DNA of 64,000 nt, from NCBI GenBank assembly GCA_017430725.1, contig JAFRMK010000009.1, positions 27,105 to 91,104 of the forward strand, written 5' to 3'. This DNA is from Candidatus Saccharimonadota bacterium (GTDB lineage: Bacteria > Patescibacteriota > Saccharimonadia > Saccharimonadales > Saccharimonadaceae). The notes under the pieces are model-generated. The model was not told the origin of the DNA and ran no database searches. It saw only the letters and a list, made by a program, of their open reading frames with translations. Position 1 is the stretch's first letter; each line of letters opens with the position of its first letter. This document shows, one piece after another, positions 52,519 to 60,143 of the stretch. Made by a program: the position numbers and the translations under genes.

Positions 52519-53124
52519 ATGCTGCCATCCGCGCTAAATGACCTTATTGAGGCACTCGGACGACTTCCGGGCGTCGGGCCGCGTACGGCCGAGCGCTATG
52601 CCTATTTTTTGCTTAAATCCGACCAAAATCTCAGCCACAACCTCGCCGGCGCTCTGTCGGTCCTCCACGACAGTGTCAAAGCCTGCCCCAAAACCTTCGC
52701 GCTGATGGACGCCGACGACGACGTCTCGCCGCTCTATGCCGACCCCAGTCGCGACCGCAAAACCATCCTGGTCGTCGAAGAGCCGCTCGATATCTATGCC
52801 ATCGAGCATACTAAGGCCTATGGTGGCACCTATCATGTCTTGGGCGGTGCCATTTCGCCCATGGACGGCATCACCGCCGACAAACTCCACATCGCCGAAC
52901 TCATCCAGCGTATTGCCGACGATGCGGCCACCGAAATCATCATCGCCACCAATCCATCCGTAGAAGGGGAGTCCACGGCCGTGCTACTCGACAAACTTCT
53001 GCGCGAGAAATATCCCAAACTCAACATCACTCGCCTAGCGCGCGGCCTGCCACTCGGCATCTCTCTGGAATACGCCGATCAAATCACGCTCACATCCGCA
53101 CTGAAAAATCGCACAAAGATCTAA
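52519..53124 (+). CDS. recR: Recombination protein RecR, without the zinc finger
   Basis: A 201-residue recombination mediator acting with RecF and RecO. It has the helix-hairpin-helix ALGRLPGVGPRTAERYA and the TOPRIM domain (ILVVEEPLDIYAIE, YHVLGGAISPMDGI, IIATNPSVEGEST). The four-Cys zinc finger between them is degenerate: only one Cys (KACPKTFALMD) remains, and the later positions read Asp, Ser or Ala. Confidence 0.96.
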   Translation: MLPSALNDLIEALGRLPGVGPRTAERYAYFLLKSDQNLSHNLAGALSVLHDSVKACPKTFALMDADDDVSPLYADPSRDRKTILVVEEPLDIYAIEHTKAYGGTYHVLGGAISPMDGITADKLHIAELIQRIADDAATEIIIATNPSVEGESTAVLLDKLLREKYPKLNITRLARGLPLGISLEYADQITLTSALKNRTKI

Positions 53125-54455
53125 TTATCGCTCGGCAGAGGATGGCTGAGCGCCAACTCTTGCACCTCATCTCGCAACGCCGCATATGCGGCCTCATCTC
53201 CGCCACCAGCACACAGCTTCGCCGTCCGCTGTAGCCAATCCGCAATCGTCACCATATCGGCTTCATCCAAGCCCCTGGTCGTCACCGCAGGCGTACCGAG
53301 ACGCACGCCAGACGGCGCAAAAGCCTTGCGCTTGTCGCGAGGAATCGCATTCGCATTCAGCGTCAAGCCAATCCTGTCCAGCGCGCGCTCAAAGCTTTTC
53401 CCATCAATACCATGCGAGCTCATCACATCTAGCAACAGCAGATGGTTGTCTGTCCCACCACCTACAATCGTAAAAGCCCGCACCCGCAAAGCCTCGGCCA
53501 ACGCTCTGGCATTGGCGACAACTTTTTGGGCATACGACTGGAACTCCGGACGCAGCGCTTCGCCAAATGCTACCGCCTTCGCCGCAATGACGTGCTCAAG
53601 CGGACCACCTTGGGTACCCGGGAAAACCGCTCGGTCAATCAAGGTCGGAATGTTCTCGAGCGTCCGCTCCGGCTTTTTCAGGGGATTCGATACCTTGCCA
53701 CGGCTCAAAATCAAGCCACCGCGCGGCCCACGCAATGTTTTGTGCGTCGTAGTCGTCATGACATGAAAACCAGAATCGAGCGGATTGGGATGCACGCCAC
53801 CCGCAATCAGGCCAGCCACGTGCGCCATATCGGCCATCAGCAGGCAGTCCGGCACTGCGGCAGCAATCTTGGCCACGCGCGCAAAATCCGGAATCTTCAT
53901 ATAGGCCGAATAGCCCACCAGAATAATCTTCGGCCGACATTCTCGCGCCAGCCTTTCCAGCATCTCGTAATCTATCTCACCATCAGCGCCAACATCGTAG
54001 TTTACGAAATTATAAACCTGCGCGCTCTGCGTCACGGGCGCCCCGTGCGTCAGATGCCCGCCATCGGCCAAACTCATCGCCAACACCGTGTCGCCGGGCT
54101 TCAGCCATGCATAGTAGACAGCGTTATTAGCCTGCGCACCAGAGTGTGGCTGCACATTTGCGTGGTCGGCATGAAACAAGCGACGGGCGCGCGCAATCGC
54201 CAAACGCTCAATTTTATTAGTATTTTCCTGACCACCATAATAGCGATGACCTTCATTCGTGCGAGCAAGAACTTCGTCATCGTTGCCATCCAGGCCTTCA
54301 AAATTCGGATAACCTTCCGCATACTTGTTCGTCAAAACCGAGCCCATCGCCTCTAGCACCGCTCGCGAAACATAATTTTCACTCGGAATCAGCTCCAAGC
54401 CTTCGCGTTGACGTACGCGTTCTTGTTCAATCAATTCAAAAATCACATCTTTCAT
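53121..54455 (-). CDS. glyA: Serine hydroxymethyltransferase
   Basis: A 444-residue PLP enzyme interconverting serine and glycine with tetrahydrofolate. It has LELIPSENYVSRAVLEAMGSVLTNKYAEGYP, GQENTNKIERLAIARARRLF, the PLP-Lys motif MTTTTHKTLRGPRGG (K is the Schiff base residue), and GVRLGTPAVTTRGL. ATG 54455 with AAAGGAGT upstream is chosen; the frame stays open to 54602 but without homology. It is convergent with recR (4-nt overlap). Confidence 0.97.
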   Translation of the reverse strand: MKDVIFELIEQERVRQREGLELIPSENYVSRAVLEAMGSVLTNKYAEGYPNFEGLDGNDDEVLARTNEGHRYYGGQENTNKIERLAIARARRLFHADHANVQPHSGAQANNAVYYAWLKPGDTVLAMSLADGGHLTHGAPVTQSAQVYNFVNYDVGADGEIDYEMLERLARECRPKIILVGYSAYMKIPDFARVAKIAAAVPDCLLMADMAHVAGLIAGGVHPNPLDSGFHVMTTTTHKTLRGPRGGLILSRGKVSNPLKKPERTLENIPTLIDRAVFPGTQGGPLEHVIAAKAVAFGEALRPEFQSYAQKVVANARALAEALRVRAFTIVGGGTDNHLLLLDVMSSHGIDGKSFERALDRIGLTLNANAIPRDKRKAFAPSGVRLGTPAVTTRGLDEADMVTIADWLQRTAKLCAGGGDEAAYAALRDEVQELALSHPLPSDN

Positions 54456-54517
54456 ACTCCTTTCAGTATAATCTATCCGACTCATCTCGCCAACCACCCC
54501 TGTTTCGCACCGTGCTA

Positions 54518-54546
54518 TTGACTTTTTGCACAATATAGTGTATAAT
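54518..54546 (+). promoter_or_regulatory. Strong sigma-70-type promoter
   Basis: TTGACT (54518-54523), a 17-nt spacer, and TATAAT (54541-54546), about 33 nt before the ATG of the His/Gly/Pro-rich protein. This is one of the best consensus promoters in the window and suggests high expression. Confidence 0.85.
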
Positions 54547-54579
54547 ATAAAATACTTTGCAAGAAAGAGGGGGTTCGCA

Positions 54580-55092
54580 ATGTTCTTTTTTAGCTCGAGC
54601 AATCCGGCACGACCCAGCCCAGCGAGCGGCGCGCCGATAAATGCCCATAGAAATATTTCGCTCTTTTCCCCGAGGGGAGGGCACGGTAGTCCACCCGGCG
54701 GTCACGGTGGCCCCCATGGCAGTCATGGCGCACCCGGCCCGTTCGGACCACCACACGGCGGCCCGGGCCACCATGGGACCGGAAGAAGGCCGTTCGGTCC
54801 ATACTGGGGATACCACGGAACCGCCGGCCCGGAGTTCTACTTCGGTCGGCCACACGACCCCATGGGTCCGATGGGTGGTTATTTCTATGGCGCACCATAC
54901 CACGGCTGGTTCCGCGGCTACGGCATGTATTATCCGCGCACATGGCTCGGAGGCTGGTTTGGCATTGTCCCGATGAGCGCACCGCTCAAAGACGACGACG
55001 CACCCGACGTCAAACCGCAAGCCGACGCCAAACCGCACGCGGCCGAATCTAGCTGGATCGCTCACCTGCGTGACTGGTGGCAAAATCTCTAG
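54580..55092 (+). CDS. His/Gly/Pro-rich low-complexity protein
   Basis: A 170-residue protein without a recognised family. Residues 30-70 are a Gly/His/Pro tract (many GGHG and HGGP steps); residues 70-130 are rich in Gly, Tyr, Phe and Pro (GPYWGYHG, GYFYGAPYHGWFRG). The end is acidic, then a possible amphipathic helix (SWIAHLRDWWQNL). There is no signal peptide. Dense His could bind Ni, Zn, Cu or other metals; the aromatic-Gly pattern also resembles phase-separating or fibrous proteins. AGAGGGGG lies before the ATG and a strong promoter drives it. It has its own terminator, so it is a single-gene unit. Confidence 0.75.
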   Translation: MFFFSSSNPARPSPASGAPINAHRNISLFSPRGGHGSPPGGHGGPHGSHGAPGPFGPPHGGPGHHGTGRRPFGPYWGYHGTAGPEFYFGRPHDPMGPMGGYFYGAPYHGWFRGYGMYYPRTWLGGWFGIVPMSAPLKDDDAPDVKPQADAKPHAAESSWIAHLRDWWQNL

Positions 55093-55104
55093 CCAGCCAC
55101 GACG

Positions 55105-55127
55105 CCGCCCCATCTGGGGCGGTTTTT
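55105..55127 (+). terminator. Terminator after the His/Gly/Pro-rich gene
   Basis: CCGCCCC (55105-55111), loop ATCT, and GGGGCGG (55116-55122) followed by TTTTT. Confidence 0.92.
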
Positions 55128-55172
55128 AATTCTTTGTCTGATATCGCACCCTGTGTTATAATATGTGGGCGC

Positions 55173-55248
55173 GGTTCTGTAGCTCAGTTGGTAGAGCAGA
55201 GGCCTGAAGAGCCTTGTGTCGCTGGTTCAAGTCCAGCCGGAACCACCA
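55173..55248 (+). tRNA. tRNA-Phe (anticodon GAA)
   Basis: A 76-nt cloverleaf with encoded CCA. Acceptor GGTTCTG pairs with CGGAACC; anticodon loop CTGAAGA gives GAA. A TTATAATATG promoter element lies just upstream. ung starts 22 nt downstream, so the two are probably co-transcribed. Confidence 0.96.
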
Positions 55249-55270
55249 CAATATACTAAATAGACTCAAT

Positions 55271-55918
55271 ATGCACGAGTCCTGGAAACCGTTTCTGAAA
55301 AACGAGTTTTCGCAAGATTATTTCCGCGAACTCTCGGATTTCCTTCATCAAGCCTACGATACTAAAACCATCTACCCGCCCAAACGGCAGGTTTTTTCAG
55401 CATTCACTACCGACCTCGACGCCATCAAAGTTGTGATTCTCGGCCAGGATCCCTATCACGGACCAGGGCAGGCCAACGGTCTTGCATTTTCGGTCCATCA
55501 GGGTATCCGCATTCCGCCCTCGCTGCAAAACATCTTCAAAGAAGCACGAGCCGATGTTGGCGCGAATATCCCAACAAACGGCGACCTCACGCGCTGGTCG
55601 AAACAGGGCGTGCTCCTACTCAACAACACCCTCACGGTCGAGGCGCATCACGCCGGCAGTCATCGCGGACACGGCTGGGAAATCTTCACTGAACACGTCA
55701 TCACCTATTTGGGGCAAGCCAGGCCTCATCTCGTCTTCATCCTCTGGGGGCGCGACGCTCGTAGCAAAAAATCCCTAATCGACCAATCCAAACACTTCAT
55801 CATTGAGTCGGCCCACCCCTCGCCGCTTTCCGCCCACAACGGCTTCTTCGGCTCAAAACCGTTCAGTCGCTGCAATACCAAACTCGCCGAATGGGGCATG
55901 CCAGAAATCAAGTGGTAA
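55271..55918 (+). CDS. ung: Uracil-DNA glycosylase
   Basis: A 215-residue family 1 UDG that removes uracil from DNA. It has the water-activating motif LGQDPYHGPGQANGLAFSV, LLLNNTLTVEAHHAGSH, and the Leu-loop HPSPLSAHNGF. ATG 55271 is chosen, since upstream codons lie inside the tRNA. Confidence 0.97.
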   Translation: MHESWKPFLKNEFSQDYFRELSDFLHQAYDTKTIYPPKRQVFSAFTTDLDAIKVVILGQDPYHGPGQANGLAFSVHQGIRIPPSLQNIFKEARADVGANIPTNGDLTRWSKQGVLLLNNTLTVEAHHAGSHRGHGWEIFTEHVITYLGQARPHLVFILWGRDARSKKSLIDQSKHFIIESAHPSPLSAHNGFFGSKPFSRCNTKLAEWGMPEIKW

Positions 55919-55926
55919 AAATAGTA

Positions 55927-55955
55927 TTGACAAATAATCAATTATGTGCTAATAT
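55927..55955 (+). promoter_or_regulatory. Promoter for a short untranslated transcript
   Basis: TTGACA (55927-55932), a 17-nt spacer, and TAATAT (55950-55955) with an extended TG. No open reading frame follows before the hairpin at 55981. Confidence 0.75.
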
Positions 55956-55961
55956 ATATGC

Positions 55962-56016
55962 ACAAGGTTACCTTTTACGCAAATGCATCGCTACCAAGCG
56001 ATGCATTTCCGTTTTC
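55962..56016 (+). ncRNA. Candidate short RNA ending in a 12-bp hairpin
   Basis: From the expected start of transcription (about 55962) to a perfect inverted repeat (AAATGCATCGCT at 55981-55992, AGCGATGCATTT at 55997-56008, loop ACCA) and CCGTTTTC. The transcript would be about 55 nt. It could be a small RNA or simply an upstream attenuator of the gene at 56226. Confidence 0.4.
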
Positions 56017-56076
56017 TAGCCCAAAATGACACCAAAAATCTATATTTCAAGACTGGTCTAAGCACAAGCGTCATCC

Positions 56077-56082
56077 TATAAT
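56077..56082 (+). promoter_or_regulatory. -10 element of the 56226 leader
   Basis: TATAAT at 56077-56082 with a poor -35 (TGGTCT, 17 nt earlier). It would give a 137-nt leader. Confidence 0.45.
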
Positions 56083-56089
56083 AGAACTA

Positions 56090-56183
56090 CGACATCACAC
56101 TTCGGTCCCTGATTGTCGGAGTATACGCCAGTCGCTCATATCCCGTCATTGTATGAGTGGCACCGAGCCGCAAAGCATGGCTC
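56090..56183 (+). ncRNA. Candidate structured 5' leader with three hairpins
   Basis: CGACA (56090-56094) pairs with TGTCG (56114-56118); GCCA and CTCATA (56127-56130, 56135-56140) pair with TATGAG and TGGC (56152-56157, 56158-56161); GAGCC (56165-56169) pairs with GGCTC (56179-56183). Together with the region 55919-56089 this fills 307 nt without a gene. No match to a known riboswitch was recognised by eye. Confidence 0.4.
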
Positions 56184-56225
56184 ACATAAATGACTCCAAA
56201 AATCTAATCATTTAAGGAGTAATTT

Positions 56226-56486
56226 ATGAAAAACATTAACAAACCTACCCAAACCGGCGAAAAAGTAGAAGTCATGGCGCTGTTCAACTACAGCCAGTTG
56301 CCATGTCAGCCACTCTATTTTCGCAAAAAGGGAGCAGATGAGGTCGAAATCACCGAGACTCTGAACGAACGCATCAGATTCATCGGGAATTCCGCCAAGC
56401 ATATCTTCCACTGCATGGCCGGAAAATTATCGTACCGGCTCGAGTTTGACCCGCAGTCGCTCGGCTGGACACTATACGAAGACTAA
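56226..56486 (+). CDS. Small protein of unknown function
   Basis: An 86-residue soluble protein not recognised. It begins polar and contains a central QPLYFRKKGADEVEITETL region, then SAKHIFHCMAGKLSYRLEF and an aromatic end. AAGGAG lies at 56213-56218. Its unusually long, structured leader suggests post-transcriptional control. The 3' end overlaps the convergent cutinase gene by 4 nt. Confidence 0.65.
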   Translation: MKNINKPTQTGEKVEVMALFNYSQLPCQPLYFRKKGADEVEITETLNERIRFIGNSAKHIFHCMAGKLSYRLEFDPQSLGWTLYED

Positions 56487-58105
56487 ATCTCCCCCACGGT
56501 CTTCCGCCCGCTGTCGCCACAGTGGGCCTTTTTTGTGTAATGTTTGCGCAAGCCCAGCCATCCCAAAATAGTCAGAGCGGCAATCACCGCGGCCAAACCC
56601 ATCGCCCAATTCCGCCCCGCTATGCCAGTCTTCGGCACGCCATCAACGCCCGTTTCCGATTCTTCCGTGGCTTCACCCGGCGTTTCGACCACTGCGCCGT
56701 TATCCTGGGGCATCCCAGCTGCTTCCTCCGTCACCGGCAACTCATCGGCTCGTACAAAATACTCGTCGCTAAGCTCGTAATCCTCGTCCAACCACGCAAA
56801 ACTCAACAACTCATCATCCGTGAAACGCAAGTCACCTATCTGCAAATCCTCCTCTGCCGGCGCATAACCCAAATCAAAACCATTCAGCCGCACCAAAAGG
56901 TACTTCGCCCACGCCGGTCGCTCCAGGGCGTGCGCCGTCAAGCGGCCATCACTTGTTCGCGTCAATTCCAGTCGGGGCGCAGTCATGTCTGACTGGGGCG
57001 GCGCGCCAATAATCACGCTCGCCCTGGCGACAGCGCTTGCGCCACTCTCATCAGTCACCCGCACGGCCATAATGCTATCGTCCTGAAACACCGCCTCGTG
57101 CGTCGCCGCCCCCTCTGTCCAGGTATCGCCCGTCAACCACTCAAAGCGCAAAGTCTGACCACTCGAACTATAGCTAGCCGACGCGTCAAATACCACGGGC
57201 TGACCCGCCTCGACGTAGTATTCTTCCAGCGGTAGGCTCGCAAATACCACGTCGTCCGGCTGTGGCACCGCAGCCAGGCGCAACTGACTTACCTGGCGAG
57301 ACGCCACCCGCTCCGGCAAACGCAAAGACACCAATTTGCTCATCCAGAAAAAGCCAAAATCACTGTATTTTGCGTGCCCCTGGTTTCGTAACGGATTTCC
57401 GGAACTGCCGCAGATATAATCTTGCCGATTACACCACAGGCCATATTTCCCCTCCAGTCCATTTGCTACATACGGCTGGCGAACCCCCAACACGCCGCTG
57501 TCAGTCCGGCAGTTCGGCGCATACACGCGATAACTCGACAAACCGGCGCCGCGACAGGCGGGCGGCCTGACACCTCGACCCTCCGGCAGATTCGTTTCTG
57601 GGTCACCGAACAAGCCCACATAGCTTACACTAGTCGGTGCAAAACTCGTCACAGCATGGCTGACCACCATCGCTCCTTGTGAATAGCCCGCCAACACCCA
57701 TCGCGTCCGACCGCAAACCGTCATCACGTCATCATAGCGCCGCCGCAATAAATCCACGCCGTCGGCCACGCTGGCGCCAAATTCATAGTATTTTCCGGCA
57801 GAAACGTACGCGCCCAACAACACTCGAAAGTCCGCCACCGACACCGCCCGATAAGGCAAATCCGTCACCTCATAACTGTAGCCCACCCGCTCAGCCACAC
57901 GGCGCATCTGCGTCGCGAACTCTCTTCACTCATCGCTTGCGTTCAGCTTTTGTCCTGAACCGCGCGCAAACACGAACTGCAAATCCGCACAATCGTCAGG
58001 ATATTCCGCCGCCTCACTGGCGGCAATCGCAACGTTCGCCCCGCCGCCAATCAGGCAATAGCCCAGCCCAAACCAAACCAAAACGCTAAACCAAACTTTT
58101 TTCAT
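56483..58105 (-). pseudogene. Cell-wall-anchored cutinase-like serine hydrolase, interrupted by an in-frame TGA
   Basis: One frame runs from ATG 58105 to 56483 (540 codons plus stop) but is cut by TGA at 57928-57926. The first part is a signal peptide and the start of a cutinase fold (CADLQFVFARGSGQ). The second part has the nucleophile motif AGYSQGAMV, FGDPETN, CNRQDYICG (Asp) and a late His in NQGHAKYSDFG: a complete cutinase triad. An Ig-like domain follows, then VPKTG, a hydrophobic stretch and RK, resembling a sortase sorting signal (with about 20 extra residues). A TGG-to-TGA change would explain the stop; CGA or GGA are alternatives. Without read-through the enzyme would not be secreted. 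Confidence 0.82.
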
Positions 58106-58170
58106 GCCCGCAGTATGCCAGATAATCGGCAACGACAAAAGCACGAGTTCAATGTTTTCGCATCATCGTG

Positions 58171-58176
58171 TAAAAT
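58171..58176 (+). promoter_or_regulatory. Extended -10 element of murT
   Basis: TGTAAAAT ends 11 nt before the murT ATG, with no Shine-Dalgarno, matching the pattern seen at several other genes here. Confidence 0.5.
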
Positions 58177-58187
58177 ATAGCTAGACC

Positions 58188-59426
58188 ATGGAAAAATTCA
58201 GCATCATTCTCGGTAAAACCGTTCAAAAAATCACCAAACTCCGCGGCAACGGTGGCTCGGCCCTACCAGGGCTAGTCGTCGAACGGAGCAATCCACAATT
58301 CCTGAAGAAAACCCTCGGCAGACTTCCGCGCGGCGTCGTCGTCATCTCTGGCACCAACGGCAAAACCACCACGACCAAAATCGTCAGCGAGCTGCTCGAG
58401 AAACAGGGACTCAAAGTCTTCACCAACAAAAGCGGCAGCAATTTCGTGCGTGGCGTAATTTCCGCCATCCTAGGCGACATCAAGCTCAACGGCAGCTTTG
58501 ACTACGACATCGCCGTCCTTGAACTCGACGAAGCGCACGCCGTCAAATTCTGCGAAGTCTGCCCAATCGATTATTCCCTTATCTTGAACGTTCAACGCGA
58601 CCAGCTGGACCGCTTCGGCGAAATCGACCACACCGCCGAACTTCTGCAGAAAGTCGCCAAACAGACCCGCCAAACCTGCGTACTCAATCGCGAAGACCCC
58701 CGCGTACAAAAACTCACCGCCAAAAATACCGTCTTTTTCGGCCTCTCTAGCAAGCTCCAAGACGCTTTTCCGTCTGACGATGACTTACTGTCAAAAACCA
58801 GCAAAAACAAGACTAAAGCCCCCACCGCCACGGTTTGCCTACAAAGCCTAGATGGCCAAACAGCCGTCTACAAAATCAACCAAAAAGACTATCGTTGCCA
58901 ACTTGCCCTCAAAGGCATCTATAACGCCTTCAATGCGGCCGGCGCATTGGCATTATGTCATAGCATATTGCCGAAAGCTCCCGCCTCAACACTAATCGAG
59001 CAGCTCGGCGGCATCACCTCGGCATTCGGCCGCGGCGAAAGCCTGCACTTTGGTGACCAAACCATCGAATTGCTACTCGTCAAAAACCCATCCGCCTTCC
59101 AACTCAGCCTCACCTCATTCGCCGATAAAGACCATGACTATATGATTGCCATCAACGATAAAGTCGCCGACGGACGCGACGTATCGTGGCTCTGGAATGT
59201 TGATTTTCTGCGACTTCCACGCGTCAAAGTAGCCAGCGGCAGTCGCGCCACCGACATGGCGCTACGTCTCAAATATGACGAAATTGACGTCGATACCGTC
59301 GAAGAAGACCTAGCCACCGCCCTGAAAATCTTCTCCGCCAGCAGCGACCGCCCCAAACGCATCTTTGCTACCTATACCGCCATGCTAGAAATCCGCAAAA
59401 TAATATCAGGAAAGAGCATCCTATGA
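58188..59426 (+). CDS. murT: Lipid II isoglutaminyl synthase, MurT subunit
   Basis: A 412-residue Mur-ligase-like subunit that, with GatD, amidates the alpha-carboxyl of D-Glu in lipid II. It has the ATP loop SGTNGKTTTTK, the Mur central-domain ILNVQRDQLDRFGE, and GIYNAFNAAGAL. The DUF1727 domain has DVSWLWNVDF with candidate catalytic D331. The four-Cys zinc ribbon found in staphylococcal and streptococcal MurT is absent. It overlaps gatD by ATGA. Confidence 0.94.
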   Translation: MEKFSIILGKTVQKITKLRGNGGSALPGLVVERSNPQFLKKTLGRLPRGVVVISGTNGKTTTTKIVSELLEKQGLKVFTNKSGSNFVRGVISAILGDIKLNGSFDYDIAVLELDEAHAVKFCEVCPIDYSLILNVQRDQLDRFGEIDHTAELLQKVAKQTRQTCVLNREDPRVQKLTAKNTVFFGLSSKLQDAFPSDDDLLSKTSKNKTKAPTATVCLQSLDGQTAVYKINQKDYRCQLALKGIYNAFNAAGALALCHSILPKAPASTLIEQLGGITSAFGRGESLHFGDQTIELLLVKNPSAFQLSLTSFADKDHDYMIAINDKVADGRDVSWLWNVDFLRLPRVKVASGSRATDMALRLKYDEIDVDTVEEDLATALKIFSASSDRPKRIFATYTAMLEIRKIISGKSIL

Positions 59427-60142
59427 CCACATTGCATATCCTCCATCTATATCCAAAAGAAATGAATCTTTATGGCGACCATGGCAACATCCTGACGCTC
59501 AAAAAACGCGCCGAATGGCGAGGTTTTCGCGTTAATGTCACCGAGTACCACGTCGGAGACCAGCTACCAAATCACATTGACATCATCTTCGGTGGGGGAG
59601 GGCAAGACTCCGGCCAATCAAAAATCGAAGCCGACTTGCGCGCCCACGCCACAGAGCTTAAAACGCTTATCGAGCAGGGCACTCCCTGTCTTGTCGTCTG
59701 CGGCCTCTATCAACTCTTTGGCGAATATTTCCAAACCGGTGATGGCCAAAAAATCGCCGGCATCAACATCCTCCCGGTCCAGACCGTGGCCGGACCAAAG
59801 CGCCTTATCGGCAATATCGTCATCAACTCACCAGAATTCGGCGAAGTCGTCGGCTACGAAAACCACTCCGGCCTGACCACGCTCGCACCTCAAGCCAAAC
59901 CCTTCGGCACCGTAGTAAGTGGCGCCGGCAACAACGGCAATGATTATACCGAAGGCGCCTTCTATAAAAACTGTATCGGCACCTATCTGCACGGCCCCAT
60001 CCTGCCCAAAAACCCTCGCCTGGCCGACTTTTTGCTGCTCAAAGCACTCCAGCGCAAAGACGCCAGCATCAAAAAACTCGCCCCTCTCAATGACAGCATC
60101 GAGCTGCATGCTCACAGCGTTGCCGCAAAACGTCCTCGCTAG
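59423..60142 (+). CDS. gatD: Lipid II isoglutaminyl synthase, GatD glutamine amidotransferase subunit
   Basis: A 239-residue class I amidotransferase supplying ammonia to MurT. It has IIFGGGGQDSGQ, nucleophile C93 in VVCGLYQLFG, and H190 in GTYLHGPILPKNP. Length and order are typical. The murT-gatD pair implies that this cell makes amidated, probably D-isoglutamine-containing, peptidoglycan. Confidence 0.95.
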   Translation: MTTLHILHLYPKEMNLYGDHGNILTLKKRAEWRGFRVNVTEYHVGDQLPNHIDIIFGGGGQDSGQSKIEADLRAHATELKTLIEQGTPCLVVCGLYQLFGEYFQTGDGQKIAGINILPVQTVAGPKRLIGNIVINSPEFGEVVGYENHSGLTTLAPQAKPFGTVVSGAGNNGNDYTEGAFYKNCIGTYLHGPILPKNPRLADFLLLKALQRKDASIKKLAPLNDSIELHAHSVAAKRPR

Positions 60143-60143
60143 T

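Noticed and set aside
53442..54356. A 304-codon open frame on the plus strand opposite glyA
   Set aside because: It is a shadow of glyA, which has full SHMT motifs on the other strand; the plus-strand translation has no protein-like features.
54456..54602. Extended N-terminus of GlyA (49 more residues)
   Set aside because: The frame is open, but family homology begins near ATG 54455, which has an AAAGGAGT ribosome binding site.
57926..57928. TGA read as glycine, as in Gracilibacteria and Absconditabacteria
   Set aside because: TGA serves as the terminal stop of several intact genes here (for example at 540-542, secY and the GT8 gene ending 33027), so general recoding is not supported.
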